A DNA stretch of 48,555 bases from Pacificibacter marinus (GCF_900109555.1 NZ_FNZV01000019.1:1-48555); one strand, 5' to 3'. Counted from the stretch's first letter, positions 9,151-18,453 are shown. The notes: generated from the letters alone by a model not told the origin. Program-made: numbers and translations.

Positions 9151-9762
9151 CCGAATGCGCCCGATCGGGCCACGGTGATCGTAAAACGGCACCGCCTCAG
9201 GCGCGCTGATCTGCGCGCTCATGGCTTGCACTTCGCCCAAAACGATGCGCGTGACAAAAGGTAAATCTAGCAACATAGCCCTGTCCAAACTCACCCACTG
9301 CAGATGCGATAATTCGTCTTCTGCGCGGGAAAAGTCGTCTGGATTTCCTTCAATTTTATTTGCATCGCAGACCAAAAAACGCGCATCGAAACGCCGTGTG
9401 CGTTTGGGCGGCGTAACCGCACGAAAGATGAAATGCATCTGAGCGGTCTCTTGCAGCGCCAGTCCCGTTTCTTCTAAAACTTCACGTCGGGCTGCGGCCA
9501 ATACGGCCATAGCGAGATCAGATGACGCTTCATATTCAAGCCGCCGCAAACAGGTGTCCCCCGCAGATTTCAAGGTATCCATCTCATAGTCTTGCGGATC
9601 AACGCCACCACCAGGAAACACAAATTTTCCCGGCATAAACACGGCTGACCGCCCGCGTTGCCCCATAAGCACACGCCGCTCATCCCCCTGTTGACGCAGG
9701 AAAATAAGTGTCGCGGCATCTCGAACAGGCATGGGCGTTTCTAGGTGAATAGAGTCTGTCAT
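9139..9762 (-). CDS. Nudix hydrolase
   Basis: A cytoplasmic hydrolase of 207 residues acting on a nucleoside-diphosphate-linked substrate. The fold begins with VRDAATLIFLR. The Nudix box is present as GGGVDP, then, after an insertion, ARREVLEETGL, which supplies the metal-binding REXXEEXG residues (about residues 87-103). The long spacing between the glycine turn and the REVLEETG helix, together with the length, resembles the CoA-diphosphatase/NUDT7-19-like group, but the substrate cannot be fixed from sequence. It is convergent with, and overlaps the end of, the exonuclease gene, and lies 21 bases upstream of the hlyD-like stop codon on the other side, so it is probably transcribed independently. 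Confidence 0.88.
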   Translation of the reverse strand: MTDSIHLETPMPVRDAATLIFLRQQGDERRVLMGQRGRSAVFMPGKFVFPGGGVDPQDYEMDTLKSAGDTCLRRLEYEASSDLAMAVLAAARREVLEETGLALQETAQMHFIFRAVTPPKRTRRFDARFLVCDANKIEGNPDDFSRAEDELSHLQWVSLDRAMLLDLPFVTRIVLGEVQAMSAQISAPEAVPFYDHRGPIGRIRSIR

Positions 9763-9783
9763 AGGCGTAAGCTTAACCCGCGT

Positions 9784-10953
9784 TTAGGGTTCGCGAAAGG
9801 CTTCACGTGATTTATACAACGGTTTAAGCAAGTATTTCAAAAAGGTCTTTGAGCCTGTGTGCAATTCGACCTGGGCCCGCATGCCGGGACGGATTTCTAT
9901 TTCGGATTGGCGCTTTGTCAGACTGTCCAAATCCACCGATGCCGTCACGCGGTAATATGGCGGCGCATTGGGGTCGCGCTCGTCTTTGAACGTATCTGCG
10001 GACAGGACTTTGACCTTGCCCGACAGCGTGCCATAAATCGTGTAATCGTAAGCGGTAAGTTTGATCGTCGCGGCCTGCCCTGGCTCGACATGAGCAATGT
10101 CTTCTGGACGCACGCGTGCCTCGACAAACAATTCTTCGTCAATGGGAATGATCTGCACGATCTCTTCACCCGGACGTACGACTCCACCGATTGTCGTCAA
10201 ACTCAACTCATTCACAATGCCGCGCATAGGCGATGTGATGACGGTGCGATCCAACTGATCCTCGGCCAAGGTCAATGCTTGTTTCACCGAAGCTATATCT
10301 TGCAACGCTTCTGAAAACTCTTCAGCCTCATTCAAGTTGGCTTGGGTCACGATCTCGTTGTATTTAAGCTGCGCGTCAGAATGTGCTTTGCGTGTGCGGG
10401 TCACTTCGATCAAGGCCACAACATTGCGCGACAGCATATCTTCCATCAAAGATAGTTCTGCTTCGACCTGTTTGAGCACATTTAAAGCCCCCTCAGACCG
10501 CGCAAGATAATCTGCGGTGCGGGCTTTTAAAAGCGCACGTTCAGAGGCCACAACATCTGTGACACGCGCGGCCAAATTGTCAGGTACCTCAAAGGAATCT
10601 TGATCTGCCAACTCAGCCTCAAGCCGCAGCTTGCGCACTTCAAGCGCATCAAGCTTTTCTTGTAAATCCTCCACCGAGGTGCGAAATTCTGTGCCGCTCA
10701 GCGTCGCCAAAACATCGCCTTGCTCCACCACATCGCCTTCACTGACCAAGAGTGAAGACAAGATGCCACCTTCAAGGTTTTGAATGATTTGCGGTCGCGA
10801 CGAAGAAATCATCTCGCCGTCTGCACGCACGATCTCATCAACGGATGCGATAGAGGCCCATAAAATGAAAACGACAATAACGAGTGCTGAAATGCGGATG
10901 ATCCAACCGGGGCGGTCCATATCTTTGTCGAGAAGATTTTCCAGCCCTGACAT
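9784..10953 (-). CDS. Type I secretion membrane-fusion protein (HlyD family)
   Basis: A periplasmic adaptor of 389 residues that links the inner-membrane ABC exporter to the outer-membrane channel. A single N-terminal transmembrane helix (about residues 18-38) is followed by SVDEIVRADGEM, a biotinyl-lipoyl half motif, a long coiled-coil hairpin (about 95-220), a second lipoyl half (MRGIVNELSLTTIGGVV), a beta-barrel region and the conserved C-terminal motif RPGMRAQVELHTGSKTFLKYLLKPL. Its ATG overlaps the exporter stop codon as TGATG, so translation is probably coupled; a TTG one codon earlier is the alternative start. It is the last gene of the secretion operon. Confidence 0.94.
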   Translation of the reverse strand: MSGLENLLDKDMDRPGWIIRISALVIVVFILWASIASVDEIVRADGEMISSSRPQIIQNLEGGILSSLLVSEGDVVEQGDVLATLSGTEFRTSVEDLQEKLDALEVRKLRLEAELADQDSFEVPDNLAARVTDVVASERALLKARTADYLARSEGALNVLKQVEAELSLMEDMLSRNVVALIEVTRTRKAHSDAQLKYNEIVTQANLNEAEEFSEALQDIASVKQALTLAEDQLDRTVITSPMRGIVNELSLTTIGGVVRPGEEIVQIIPIDEELFVEARVRPEDIAHVEPGQAATIKLTAYDYTIYGTLSGKVKVLSADTFKDERDPNAPPYYRVTASVDLDSLTKRQSEIEIRPGMRAQVELHTGSKTFLKYLLKPLYKSREAFREP

Positions 10954-13652
10954 CAACCGGGCCCATCGTTAGATTTCGACAGATGCGCCAAAACCTGATC
11001 ACGTGGCCCATCCACAACAAGACGTCCGTCTTTGAGTACCATAGTCCGATCCGTGAGCCCGACAATGGGCATACGGTGCGTCGCGATTAAGGCTGTACGC
11101 CCTTCAAGCCAGACGCCCAAGCGTGCCACCAGACCGGTTTCAAGTGATTGATCCAGCGAAGCCGTCGGTTCGTCCAACAAACACACGCGCGGGTCTTGCA
11201 GCCACAAACGCGCCCAGCCGATAGATTGACGCTGCCCCACAGATAGGCCTTCGCCACCATCGCGAATTTCCAAATCAAGACCACGATGATGACCCCGCAC
11301 AAATGGGCCAAGACCCGAAAAATCAAGCGCTTTGAGCAAGCGATCATCATCGCGTTCAAGGCCACCCAAATTCAAATTATCGCGCAAAGACCCCGCAAAC
11401 AAACGCACATCTTGCCCCAAATATCCCACGTTACGACGGATATCGCGTGGATCGATTTGGCTCATCTCGGCACCATCTAAAAGCAATCGACCTTGTGCGG
11501 GCGCATACAGACCCGCCAACACTTTCAGCATCGACGACTTGCCCGAACCATTGGCCCCAAGCACTGCAATCTTTTGCCCTGCTTTGATATCAAGCGCCGC
11601 AATATCAAGCGTTGGCGCACCTTCGTCATCGTAGCGAAACTGCAATTCGCGCAAGGCAAAGTCACCCTTGATGGTTTTACGGCGCAAGAAAGTGCGATCT
11701 TCGTTGGCATCTTGCGGCGCAAGCGCAATCGCATCGAGACCTGCAAGCGCAGTTTTCACATTGCTCCACCGTGCCATTGTGCCAGACAGCTGTGTCAAAG
11801 GCGCCAAGGTGCGTGAGGTCAAAATACCTGTGGCAATAATCGTGCCCACCGTGAACTCGCCCGCAAAGACCAAATACGTGCCCAAAACAACTGCCGACAA
11901 ATAGGTGATTTGCTGGATGCCTTGGCTCCAAAACGTCAAAAAGCCCGCAAGCTTGCGCTGCTCAGACGATTTGGCAGCTCCAAGTACATTAAGTTCATCC
12001 CAAATCCGACGCACGCGTTCTTCGCCGCGTTGGGTTTTGATTGTATCAAGTTCAAACACGGCCTCATGCAAAAGCCGCGATGCTTTGGCTGACGCCCCTT
12101 GGGATTCCACCGTGAGCCGCATCATTTTCTTTTGGAAAAAATATCCGGGTACAACCATGATAAACGCGCCGAAAACCAGCACCCAAACCACAGGGCCAGC
12201 GATGGTCGCCACCAGAGCAAAGAACAAGAAAATAAACGGAATATCAGCGACAGTGCCAATGGTTGAGGCCGTAAAGAATTCGCGTACAGACGAAAATTCA
12301 CGCATCGCGGAAAACAATCCAGAGGGCGACGTTGGCCGCGCATCAGAGCGCATTCCAAGCAAACGCTCCATCAACATGGATTGCACGCGGATTTCGATTT
12401 GACGCCCAGCCCCGTCCATAAGGCGCGAGCGCGCCAGCTTTATGACGGCCTCAAGGCCAACCGCCAAAACAGCGCCCAAGGCCAACACCCATAAAGTAGA
12501 CTCTGACTTATGTGGGATCACGCGATCATAAACCTGAAGCGAAAACAAAGCGACAGCGACGGCCAAAAGATTGGCCACCAAAGACCCAAGGGCGATCTCG
12601 CCGATTTGACGGCGAAAGGCCCCGAACTGACCCCAAAACCAATGTTCGGTTATCGCGGCAGGTGCATAAGATTTTGTCAGCGAAGCCAATGATTTGTTGG
12701 CCCGGACAACGGTCCCCGAAAAGAACGGCGCGAATTCGTAAACTGGCACTTCGGCGGTTTGGTCCGGCGTACTGCGATCAAAAACCGTTATCACATCGCC
12801 TTTTTGTGACAACACTAGGATCACATGCCCAGAGGTCATTTTGGCAAGCGCAGGCCACGCTTTTGGCGTCAGGCTGGCCAAGACTGTGACTTCGGCGCTT
12901 AGTCCACAGGCTTCAAGCCCACGCGCAAGAGCTTCAACACTTACGTCTTCGCCTTGCGCATCTGCAAAGCTTTCGACGATATCTGACACCATAGACGTCA
13001 CACCCAACCGCGATGCATAGGTCGCGACCAATTCAGCGCGGCGCACTTGTTTGGTCACGTCTGCCTGATCTGGCGAGGGCATTTTAGCCGTTTCGGCACG
13101 CAGGGGCAGAGCGTTTGTCTTTTGCACAGGGTTGGCCAAGGCAGGTTGCTTGGGGGCGGCGACACTGGGCGGTGGACGATCTGGCGCGCGCGGCGCCTCA
13201 GCCTTTGGACTGGCTTCTGGAATTGGCTTAGGATTTGGTATTTTGGGCGTGACTGGCGGTGTCATGGTTTCACGCTTTGGTGCAGAGGATGCCAGTTTCG
13301 CAGCCTCCTCAACCCCTCGACGGACTGCCGCCGCTGCCGCTTTTTTTAAAGCCGCTTTAGGGTCTTCAAGCTCGGGGGGGTGATTAGGTTTTGCAGAGGC
13401 CGCGTGAATCAAAGATTTCGGTAACGCAATCTTGGCCCGCGGCTTGGGTGTGGGGGGCGATGCCGCTTTTGTCACGTTTTCTTGGCTGGCAGAAAGATCA
13501 TCATCTGCGCCAGATTTGCGCTTTCCCATGCCGCCAAAATGAATAGTGAGCGGGCCAATTTTCTTATCGCGCGGCGGCTTTGTTTCGTTCGAGACATCTT
13601 TTGGTGTCTCTGGCGCAGTGGCGGTGAAGGTGAGTTTGGGCAAAAGGCTCAA
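10953..13652 (-). CDS. Type I secretion ABC exporter with a long Pro/Ala/Lys-rich N-terminal extension
   Basis: An inner-membrane exporter of 899 residues. About 205 low-complexity residues rich in Pro, Ala and Lys come first. Then comes a C39-peptidase-like domain (about 210-340) without an evident catalytic Cys, as in exporters that bind but do not cleave their substrate. The six-helix transmembrane domain covers about 350-620 and the nucleotide-binding domain about 650-890, with Walker A GANGSGKSS, signature LSVGQRQS, Walker B CLLDEPTASLD and the H-loop ATHR. It resembles the LapB/LssB group that exports large adhesins. The start is a TTG overlapping the tolC-like stop as TTGA, after a GGGGCGGA site; no ATG occurs until residue 42 in the extension, so the true start is less certain than the family. 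Confidence 0.93.
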   Translation of the reverse strand: MSLLPKLTFTATAPETPKDVSNETKPPRDKKIGPLTIHFGGMGKRKSGADDDLSASQENVTKAASPPTPKPRAKIALPKSLIHAASAKPNHPPELEDPKAALKKAAAAAVRRGVEEAAKLASSAPKRETMTPPVTPKIPNPKPIPEASPKAEAPRAPDRPPPSVAAPKQPALANPVQKTNALPLRAETAKMPSPDQADVTKQVRRAELVATYASRLGVTSMVSDIVESFADAQGEDVSVEALARGLEACGLSAEVTVLASLTPKAWPALAKMTSGHVILVLSQKGDVITVFDRSTPDQTAEVPVYEFAPFFSGTVVRANKSLASLTKSYAPAAITEHWFWGQFGAFRRQIGEIALGSLVANLLAVAVALFSLQVYDRVIPHKSESTLWVLALGAVLAVGLEAVIKLARSRLMDGAGRQIEIRVQSMLMERLLGMRSDARPTSPSGLFSAMREFSSVREFFTASTIGTVADIPFIFLFFALVATIAGPVVWVLVFGAFIMVVPGYFFQKKMMRLTVESQGASAKASRLLHEAVFELDTIKTQRGEERVRRIWDELNVLGAAKSSEQRKLAGFLTFWSQGIQQITYLSAVVLGTYLVFAGEFTVGTIIATGILTSRTLAPLTQLSGTMARWSNVKTALAGLDAIALAPQDANEDRTFLRRKTIKGDFALRELQFRYDDEGAPTLDIAALDIKAGQKIAVLGANGSGKSSMLKVLAGLYAPAQGRLLLDGAEMSQIDPRDIRRNVGYLGQDVRLFAGSLRDNLNLGGLERDDDRLLKALDFSGLGPFVRGHHRGLDLEIRDGGEGLSVGQRQSIGWARLWLQDPRVCLLDEPTASLDQSLETGLVARLGVWLEGRTALIATHRMPIVGLTDRTMVLKDGRLVVDGPRDQVLAHLSKSNDGPG

Positions 13653-15007
13653 ATATCCGCCCCATCTGCCAAAGCACCCGCATTGCGCGCCATTTCAAGC
13701 TGCGTCAGTGTAATTTCGTATTTGAGATCAATATGCTTCAACTCGCTGCGCACCATTTGCTCGTATACGCCAACAACGTCCATGACCGTTTTTTGCCCAC
13801 CTTCAAACTGCTCTTGGAACAGACGAAAGTTGGTGCGCGTTTGCTGGACCAAATTGACGGCATCTCGTTCTTGGCGCAGCAAGGCAGTCAATTCGTTTTG
13901 CAGGCGCGCAGATTTACGGGCGGCGGTTTCTTTGGCCAAAGCAACGCGCGCGGCTGCGGCGCGCTCTTGTGCTTTGAGCGCTTCGATGTCCGCGCTTGTG
14001 CCCAATCCAAGGTTCGCAGTGCCGCCGATATCGGCACTGGCGCTGTTCTTTTGCCCCAAGATGCCACCAACACTCAGGCTGGGCAAAAGCCCCGCCCGCG
14101 CAGCTTTTGATTCAGCCACCGACCGTTTTGCTTCGGCCTGTGCGCGCAACACCTCAAGCGGTGCCAATTGTGCAGGGGGGACAGGGATTGCATAGGCTTG
14201 GGTCAGTGGGGTCGCCGCATGGCCGCCCGTCATAACGTTAAATTCTGACAAAGCGGCACGTTCAGCCTCGCGGTGTGTCGATGCTTCTTGGTCCATGTCT
14301 GTCAGTTTGGCCTGCACGACACGTTGATCGGAAAGGCTGGAAAGCCCGCCCGAGACACGCACAGATACAATACGATTGAATTCTTGCATCCGGCCAAGAC
14401 CACGCGCGGCCATACCCGCTTTTTCATGAGCTTCGGCGGCAGTGATATAAAGGGTCAAACCTGTGTGCAGCCGGTCGTTCATATCTTGCGACAAAGCAAC
14501 GGCAGAGACTTCGACATCGGCAGCAGCAAAGGCGCGCTCGGCTTTACGTTTGCCATTGTCATAGAGCACTTGCTCGACGATCAGACCTGCAGCCAACTCT
14601 CCCAACGAACTGAGCGTGATGGATGGGCCAATGGTTGGAAGCCAGTTTTTTGACCGTGCCACAGAGCGCATTTTAGATGCACGCAATTCGGCTTGCGCCA
14701 AACCAGATGACGTCGTCAACATCGTTTTCGCCACAGGTGCATAGGGAGACGCAGGGGACAAAACCGAACGCCGCGCCAAGAGACCATCGATGATATCCGA
14801 AGACGCATCTTGGTTGGCATGCGCTAAGTTGGGCTGTTGATCATAAGTGTTAGACGCAGTGTCGTCGTTTCCGCCGGCCAAACCGCGCATAAAAGCAACG
14901 GGTTTGACATCGGACAGTTTGGACATACCAAGCACGCCGTTGCCGCAGCCGCACAAAAGTGCGGCCACGCCAATCAAACTGCCCCGTATAAGCCCTGCTC
15001 TTTTCAC
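13649..15007 (-). CDS. TolC-family outer-membrane channel of the type I system
   Basis: A protein of 452 residues forming the outer-membrane and periplasmic tunnel for adhesin export. It starts with GTG after a GAGG site. The signal sequence ends in LLCGCGNG; a cysteine at about residue 23 preceded by L-C-G could be a lipobox, so the mature protein may be lipid-anchored. The rest is the usual two TolC/OEP halves with long amphipathic helices (for example RVVQAKLTDMDQEASTHREA and LKAQERAAAARVALAKETA). It lies 60 bases after the adhesin gene and overlaps the exporter gene by 4 bases, so the order is adhesin, channel, exporter, adaptor in one operon. Confidence 0.92.
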   Translation of the reverse strand: MKRAGLIRGSLIGVAALLCGCGNGVLGMSKLSDVKPVAFMRGLAGGNDDTASNTYDQQPNLAHANQDASSDIIDGLLARRSVLSPASPYAPVAKTMLTTSSGLAQAELRASKMRSVARSKNWLPTIGPSITLSSLGELAAGLIVEQVLYDNGKRKAERAFAAADVEVSAVALSQDMNDRLHTGLTLYITAAEAHEKAGMAARGLGRMQEFNRIVSVRVSGGLSSLSDQRVVQAKLTDMDQEASTHREAERAALSEFNVMTGGHAATPLTQAYAIPVPPAQLAPLEVLRAQAEAKRSVAESKAARAGLLPSLSVGGILGQKNSASADIGGTANLGLGTSADIEALKAQERAAAARVALAKETAARKSARLQNELTALLRQERDAVNLVQQTRTNFRLFQEQFEGGQKTVMDVVGVYEQMVRSELKHIDLKYEITLTQLEMARNAGALADGADI

Positions 15008-15067
15008 CTTCTACCTCACCCTTTTTCTTGTTAAGCGAGGGCGTCTCCGCCGCCACAGTGAGTAGGT

Positions 15068-18000
15068 TTAAGGAAGTACAACTTCGATATTTTCATCCAC
15101 AAGCAACACAGCATCATCGCCCAACGTGTAGATATCATAGGCTTGGCCATCGACTTCGGTTTTGCCATCAAATTCTGCGGCATCTGTGAGAACGACGCGA
15201 TCATCGCCGCCCCCGTGCACTGTGAGTGTGCCATCGTCGCCTGTCAAACGATCAAGGTCGGCATTGTTCAACGTCAACTCTCCCCCGTTGACGAATTGCA
15301 GATCAATTGCCCCAAGGTCAAAATCGCTCAGTCCCGCGTTATCGATGTCCACATCAAAGTAAACACCAGCAGGGCGTGACGACCCTGTGTCGAGCACGAA
15401 CAGCGTACCAGAAGTATTTCCTGCAGCGTCTTCGGAAGACACAACAATCTGAGAACCATTTGGCACATCAGAGCCAAAGGACAACAATGTGTTGGCCCCA
15501 AGATCGACTTCTGAATCCACGGCGACCTGAGTGGCTTGACCATCTTCACTGACAGCAAAGACAGAAAGCGTGTCTGAACTTTCTTGAACCGCGACAGAAC
15601 TGATGCCCTCAACGGAGCGGAAGTACCCTTCGATCATTGGCGCTTCGCCAAAGGTATCAATATCAAAGCTTGCAGTTTCAGTCGCGGTGTTGCCCGCAGC
15701 ATCTGTCGCAGTGATAGAAACGGATGCGGAATATTCACCGTCAGGCAATTCACCTGGCGCATAGGTCACAGACCAGTTGCCAGCCGCATCAACGGTCGCT
15801 TCGTGCGTCACACCTTCGACGGTGACAAACACGGTTGATCCAGCTTCGACGTCACCGGTCAAGACCACGCCAGAGGTATTCATTTCCGTGGCATTGAAAA
15901 CGCCGTCTCCGCCAACATTGCTGTCCATGGACAACTCGTTGACCAATGTATCGTAGGTCACAGTTTCATTCAGGGTCGCTGTGTTGCCTGCGGGGTCTGT
16001 GGAAGACACAACAATATTTGCAGTGCCCTCACCGCGCGGCAACGCACCACTGGGCACATCGATGCTCCACGTGCCATCGCTGCCTGCAGCCCCTGTGTAG
16101 CTTGCACCACCAATAGACACACGCACCGATGAATACGGCTCGACAGTACCAGAAAGCGTCAAACCATCGGCAGTTTCCGCAGAGTTCATCACCATGTCTG
16201 CGCCACCGATAGACGACGTCGTTGCAAAGTTGTCTACGAATGTATCGACCTGCACACCCGCGTTGACGCTCATGGTGTTGCCCGCAGTATCAGTAATTGT
16301 TGCGGTGACGGTGGAATCGTAATCACCGGGCGTCACTTCGGACGCAGCAAAGAGCACAGAAAATGTACCGGCAGATGAAGATTGAACAGTGTGAGACACC
16401 CCACCCAAAGTCACCTCGACATCAATGCCCGGTGTTGCAGTTCCTGTCACCCAAACGCCATCAGACGCTTCGACAGCGTTGATCACATTGTCGCCCTCGA
16501 TCGGAGTGGCCGACAAAGCAACCGTGCCCGCAACTGTGTCAACGGTCACCGATGTAATTGATGTGGCAGTGTTGCCATATTCGTCTGTCGCGACAGCTGT
16601 CAGGGTCGTGTCATATTCACCCGCAGCCAGCGTGCCTGCAGGGTAGACCACAGACCATGTGCCATCAGTGCCCGCGACCGTGGTCAAAGTCGATGACCCT
16701 AGCGTCACAACAACTGTAGATCCCGCATCGGCAGTTCCAGTAAAGGCCAGTGGCGCGCCGCTTTCAGACAGGTTGACGATTTCATCCCCGCCAGAATGCC
16801 CTGCATCAATTGCAACACCAGCTTCGGTATCAATGTGGAATGTGCCCGAAGACGACACGACATTGCCCGCCGCATCCGTCGCAACAGCCGCAACAGTGGC
16901 ATCGTATGTGCCGCTAGGCAACGTGCCCGCCTCATAAGTAGCAGTCCATGAACCGTCATCCGCGACCGTCACAGTCCGCGATACGCCCTCAACTGTTACA
17001 ACAACAGTTGAGCCCGCTTCGCCCGTTCCCGTGATAGCCACGTCAGATGCAAGTTCAACACTGTTGACTGCGCCATCGCCCCCAACTGTGCCAGTGCTGA
17101 TTGTCAAAGAGTTTTCAAGATCAACGTGTACATCATGCATGTAAGTCGCCGCATTGCCTGCTGCGTCTGTCACCGTCGCATGCACAATGGTGTCGTAAGT
17201 TCCAGCCGGCAAAGCATCGGCATCGAAAGACACAGTCCACGTGCCATCTGCGCCCACTGTGGTTTCGACCACCTGACCTTCGAGCGTAACACTCACAGTC
17301 GCGCCAGCTTCTGAGGTACCCGAAATTGTCAGACCATCGCTGGCTTCTTCGATGTTAACAACATCATCGCCTTCGACTGTAGAAAACGTCAGGTTTTCAG
17401 CTTCTGTATCGACAACAAGTTGATCGATCACAGTCGTGCTGTTTCCGGCCCCATCCGTTGCGACAATCGTGACATCTGTGCTGTACTCCCCCTCTTCCAG
17501 CAAAGAGCTGTCAAAGTCAGCGACCCACGCCCCAGTGTCGTCAACAACGGCAACGACCGTGACATCATCAATCGTAACTTCGACAGTTGAACCTGGTTCA
17601 GTCGTACCGACCACTGTCACCGTGCCATCGTTGTAATCGTCACCATTGACCATATCTCCGGCGCTTTCGACACCACCGGTAGCCGCCACATCGGGTGCTG
17701 TCGTATCGGGGCTATTGCCGCCGCCCTCTCCACCGTCCAACATACCAAGGCCAACCACACCCGCAGCGGCCGCAGCCGCGCCGGCGCCGCCTCCAAGCCC
17801 CAAAAGTGCTGGTGCAAGCGGAGCCACAACGGGCTCAACGCGCTCAAGGTCCAAGAAAACAAGCTGGTCGTATTCGCTCCACTTGCCTGTCAAATCAACG
17901 TCAGAGTATGTGGCGATCAATTCGCCATCTCCCATCACGTCCAATTCAACATGTGTCATCATTCCACGCTCAGACAACAATAAATCTTTGTCACCTTCGG

Positions 18001-18217
18001 CGAAATATCCCTCAAGAACAAGTATATTGCCGTCAGTTAATTTGACGATCAAATCATTGCCATTGCGTGTGTAATTATCGATCGCTGCAGAGGATGTATT
18101 TAATGATACGTCCTGCACGCCGATCATAGAAATTCTATCGGTCTTGTCGGAAAAAGAAAGAGTGCCCTGCTCGGTATTGCCAAATGAATCGCGGAGAGAA
18201 AATTGAATGTTAAACAT
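15068..18217 (-). CDS. Ig-repeat surface adhesin secreted by the adjacent type I system
   Basis: A large acidic surface protein of 1049 residues with no Sec signal peptide. Residues 1-130 match the BapA/LapF-type prefix domain found at the start of biofilm adhesins. A Gly/Ala-rich linker (about 137-168) follows. Seven clear bacterial Ig-like repeats of 93-100 residues (about 172-857) each carry a G(S/T)TV-V-V strand, a DGTW/S turn and a D-AGN motif, and an eighth degenerate copy covers about 858-945. The C-terminal segment of about 100 residues, with an Asp-rich DVDIDNAGLSDFDLGAIDL stretch, is the probable secretion signal and possible Ca2+ site. It is first in the secretion operon. Its likely role is attachment or biofilm formation; the ligand is unknown. 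Its leader contains a terminator-like hairpin. Confidence 0.9.
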   Translation of the reverse strand: MFNIQFSLRDSFGNTEQGTLSFSDKTDRISMIGVQDVSLNTSSAAIDNYTRNGNDLIVKLTDGNILVLEGYFAEGDKDLLLSERGMMTHVELDVMGDGELIATYSDVDLTGKWSEYDQLVFLDLERVEPVVAPLAPALLGLGGGAGAAAAAAGVVGLGMLDGGEGGGNSPDTTAPDVAATGGVESAGDMVNGDDYNDGTVTVVGTTEPGSTVEVTIDDVTVVAVVDDTGAWVADFDSSLLEEGEYSTDVTIVATDGAGNSTTVIDQLVVDTEAENLTFSTVEGDDVVNIEEASDGLTISGTSEAGATVSVTLEGQVVETTVGADGTWTVSFDADALPAGTYDTIVHATVTDAAGNAATYMHDVHVDLENSLTISTGTVGGDGAVNSVELASDVAITGTGEAGSTVVVTVEGVSRTVTVADDGSWTATYEAGTLPSGTYDATVAAVATDAAGNVVSSSGTFHIDTEAGVAIDAGHSGGDEIVNLSESGAPLAFTGTADAGSTVVVTLGSSTLTTVAGTDGTWSVVYPAGTLAAGEYDTTLTAVATDEYGNTATSITSVTVDTVAGTVALSATPIEGDNVINAVEASDGVWVTGTATPGIDVEVTLGGVSHTVQSSSAGTFSVLFAASEVTPGDYDSTVTATITDTAGNTMSVNAGVQVDTFVDNFATTSSIGGADMVMNSAETADGLTLSGTVEPYSSVRVSIGGASYTGAAGSDGTWSIDVPSGALPRGEGTANIVVSSTDPAGNTATLNETVTYDTLVNELSMDSNVGGDGVFNATEMNTSGVVLTGDVEAGSTVFVTVEGVTHEATVDAAGNWSVTYAPGELPDGEYSASVSITATDAAGNTATETASFDIDTFGEAPMIEGYFRSVEGISSVAVQESSDTLSVFAVSEDGQATQVAVDSEVDLGANTLLSFGSDVPNGSQIVVSSEDAAGNTSGTLFVLDTGSSRPAGVYFDVDIDNAGLSDFDLGAIDLQFVNGGELTLNNADLDRLTGDDGTLTVHGGGDDRVVLTDAAEFDGKTEVDGQAYDIYTLGDDAVLLVDENIEVVLP
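15647..17704 (-). repeat. Array of seven Ig-like domain repeats inside the adhesin gene
   Basis: Seven tandem coding repeats of about 280-300 bases each encode Ig-like domains. Each ends with a VDT/IDT-type linker to the next. The copies differ clearly at residue level while keeping the Gly, Trp and Asp-Ala-Gly-Asn positions, so the array is old rather than freshly amplified. Confidence 0.85.
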
Positions 18218-18232
18218 AATACTAACCTACCC

Positions 18233-18271
18233 TAAAAAAAACTGCGGACATCTTTTTTGGTCCGCTTTTTT
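18233..18271 (-). terminator. Terminator hairpin within the adhesin 5' leader
   Basis: A 6-bp stem (18244-18249 with 18260-18265) with a 10-base loop is flanked by an A tract on one side and a T tract on the other, so it is terminator-like in both directions. On the minus strand the stem is followed by AG and eight T residues, then by the adhesin ribosome site and ATG 27 bases later. It can stop transcripts coming from copA, but being so close to the adhesin start it could also act as an attenuator for the adhesin operon. Confidence 0.65.
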
Positions 18272-18412
18272 GTCGTTAACTGCTGGCAAATGAACTATAC
18301 GCAATTCGAATCTGTGACTAGAGTCAAAATAGCCAAACTGCCACAAAAATGCCCTATTTCACCACTAAATAGCCGCAATTTTCCGGAAAAAACAGCAGAT
18401 ATGGTCCCAACC

Positions 18413-18437
18413 GCCACATCTAGCAACAAGATGTGGC
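18413..18437 (-). terminator. Stem-loop after copA
   Basis: A perfect 9-bp stem (18413-18421 with 18429-18437) with a 7-base loop lies 17 bases after the copA stop. No T tract follows on the minus strand, so it is either a weak terminator or a 3'-end stabiliser. The rest of the gap to the adhesin start holds only the leader hairpin and AT-rich DNA. Confidence 0.5.
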
Positions 18438-18453
18438 CAGCCCAATTGACAAC

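Noticed and set aside
13482-14195. Open frame of 237 codons opposite the exporter and TolC-like genes
   Set aside because: Spans two real genes on the other strand and has no domain signature.
15647-17704. Repeats in the adhesin gene as a CRISPR-like or mobile repeat array
   Set aside because: The repetition is at protein-domain level (Ig-like folds) with divergent DNA, not direct DNA repeats with spacers.
17646-18074. Open frame of 142 codons opposite the adhesin 5' region
   Set aside because: Its Pro/Ser/Thr-rich composition is the reverse image of the adhesin linker; no ribosome site.
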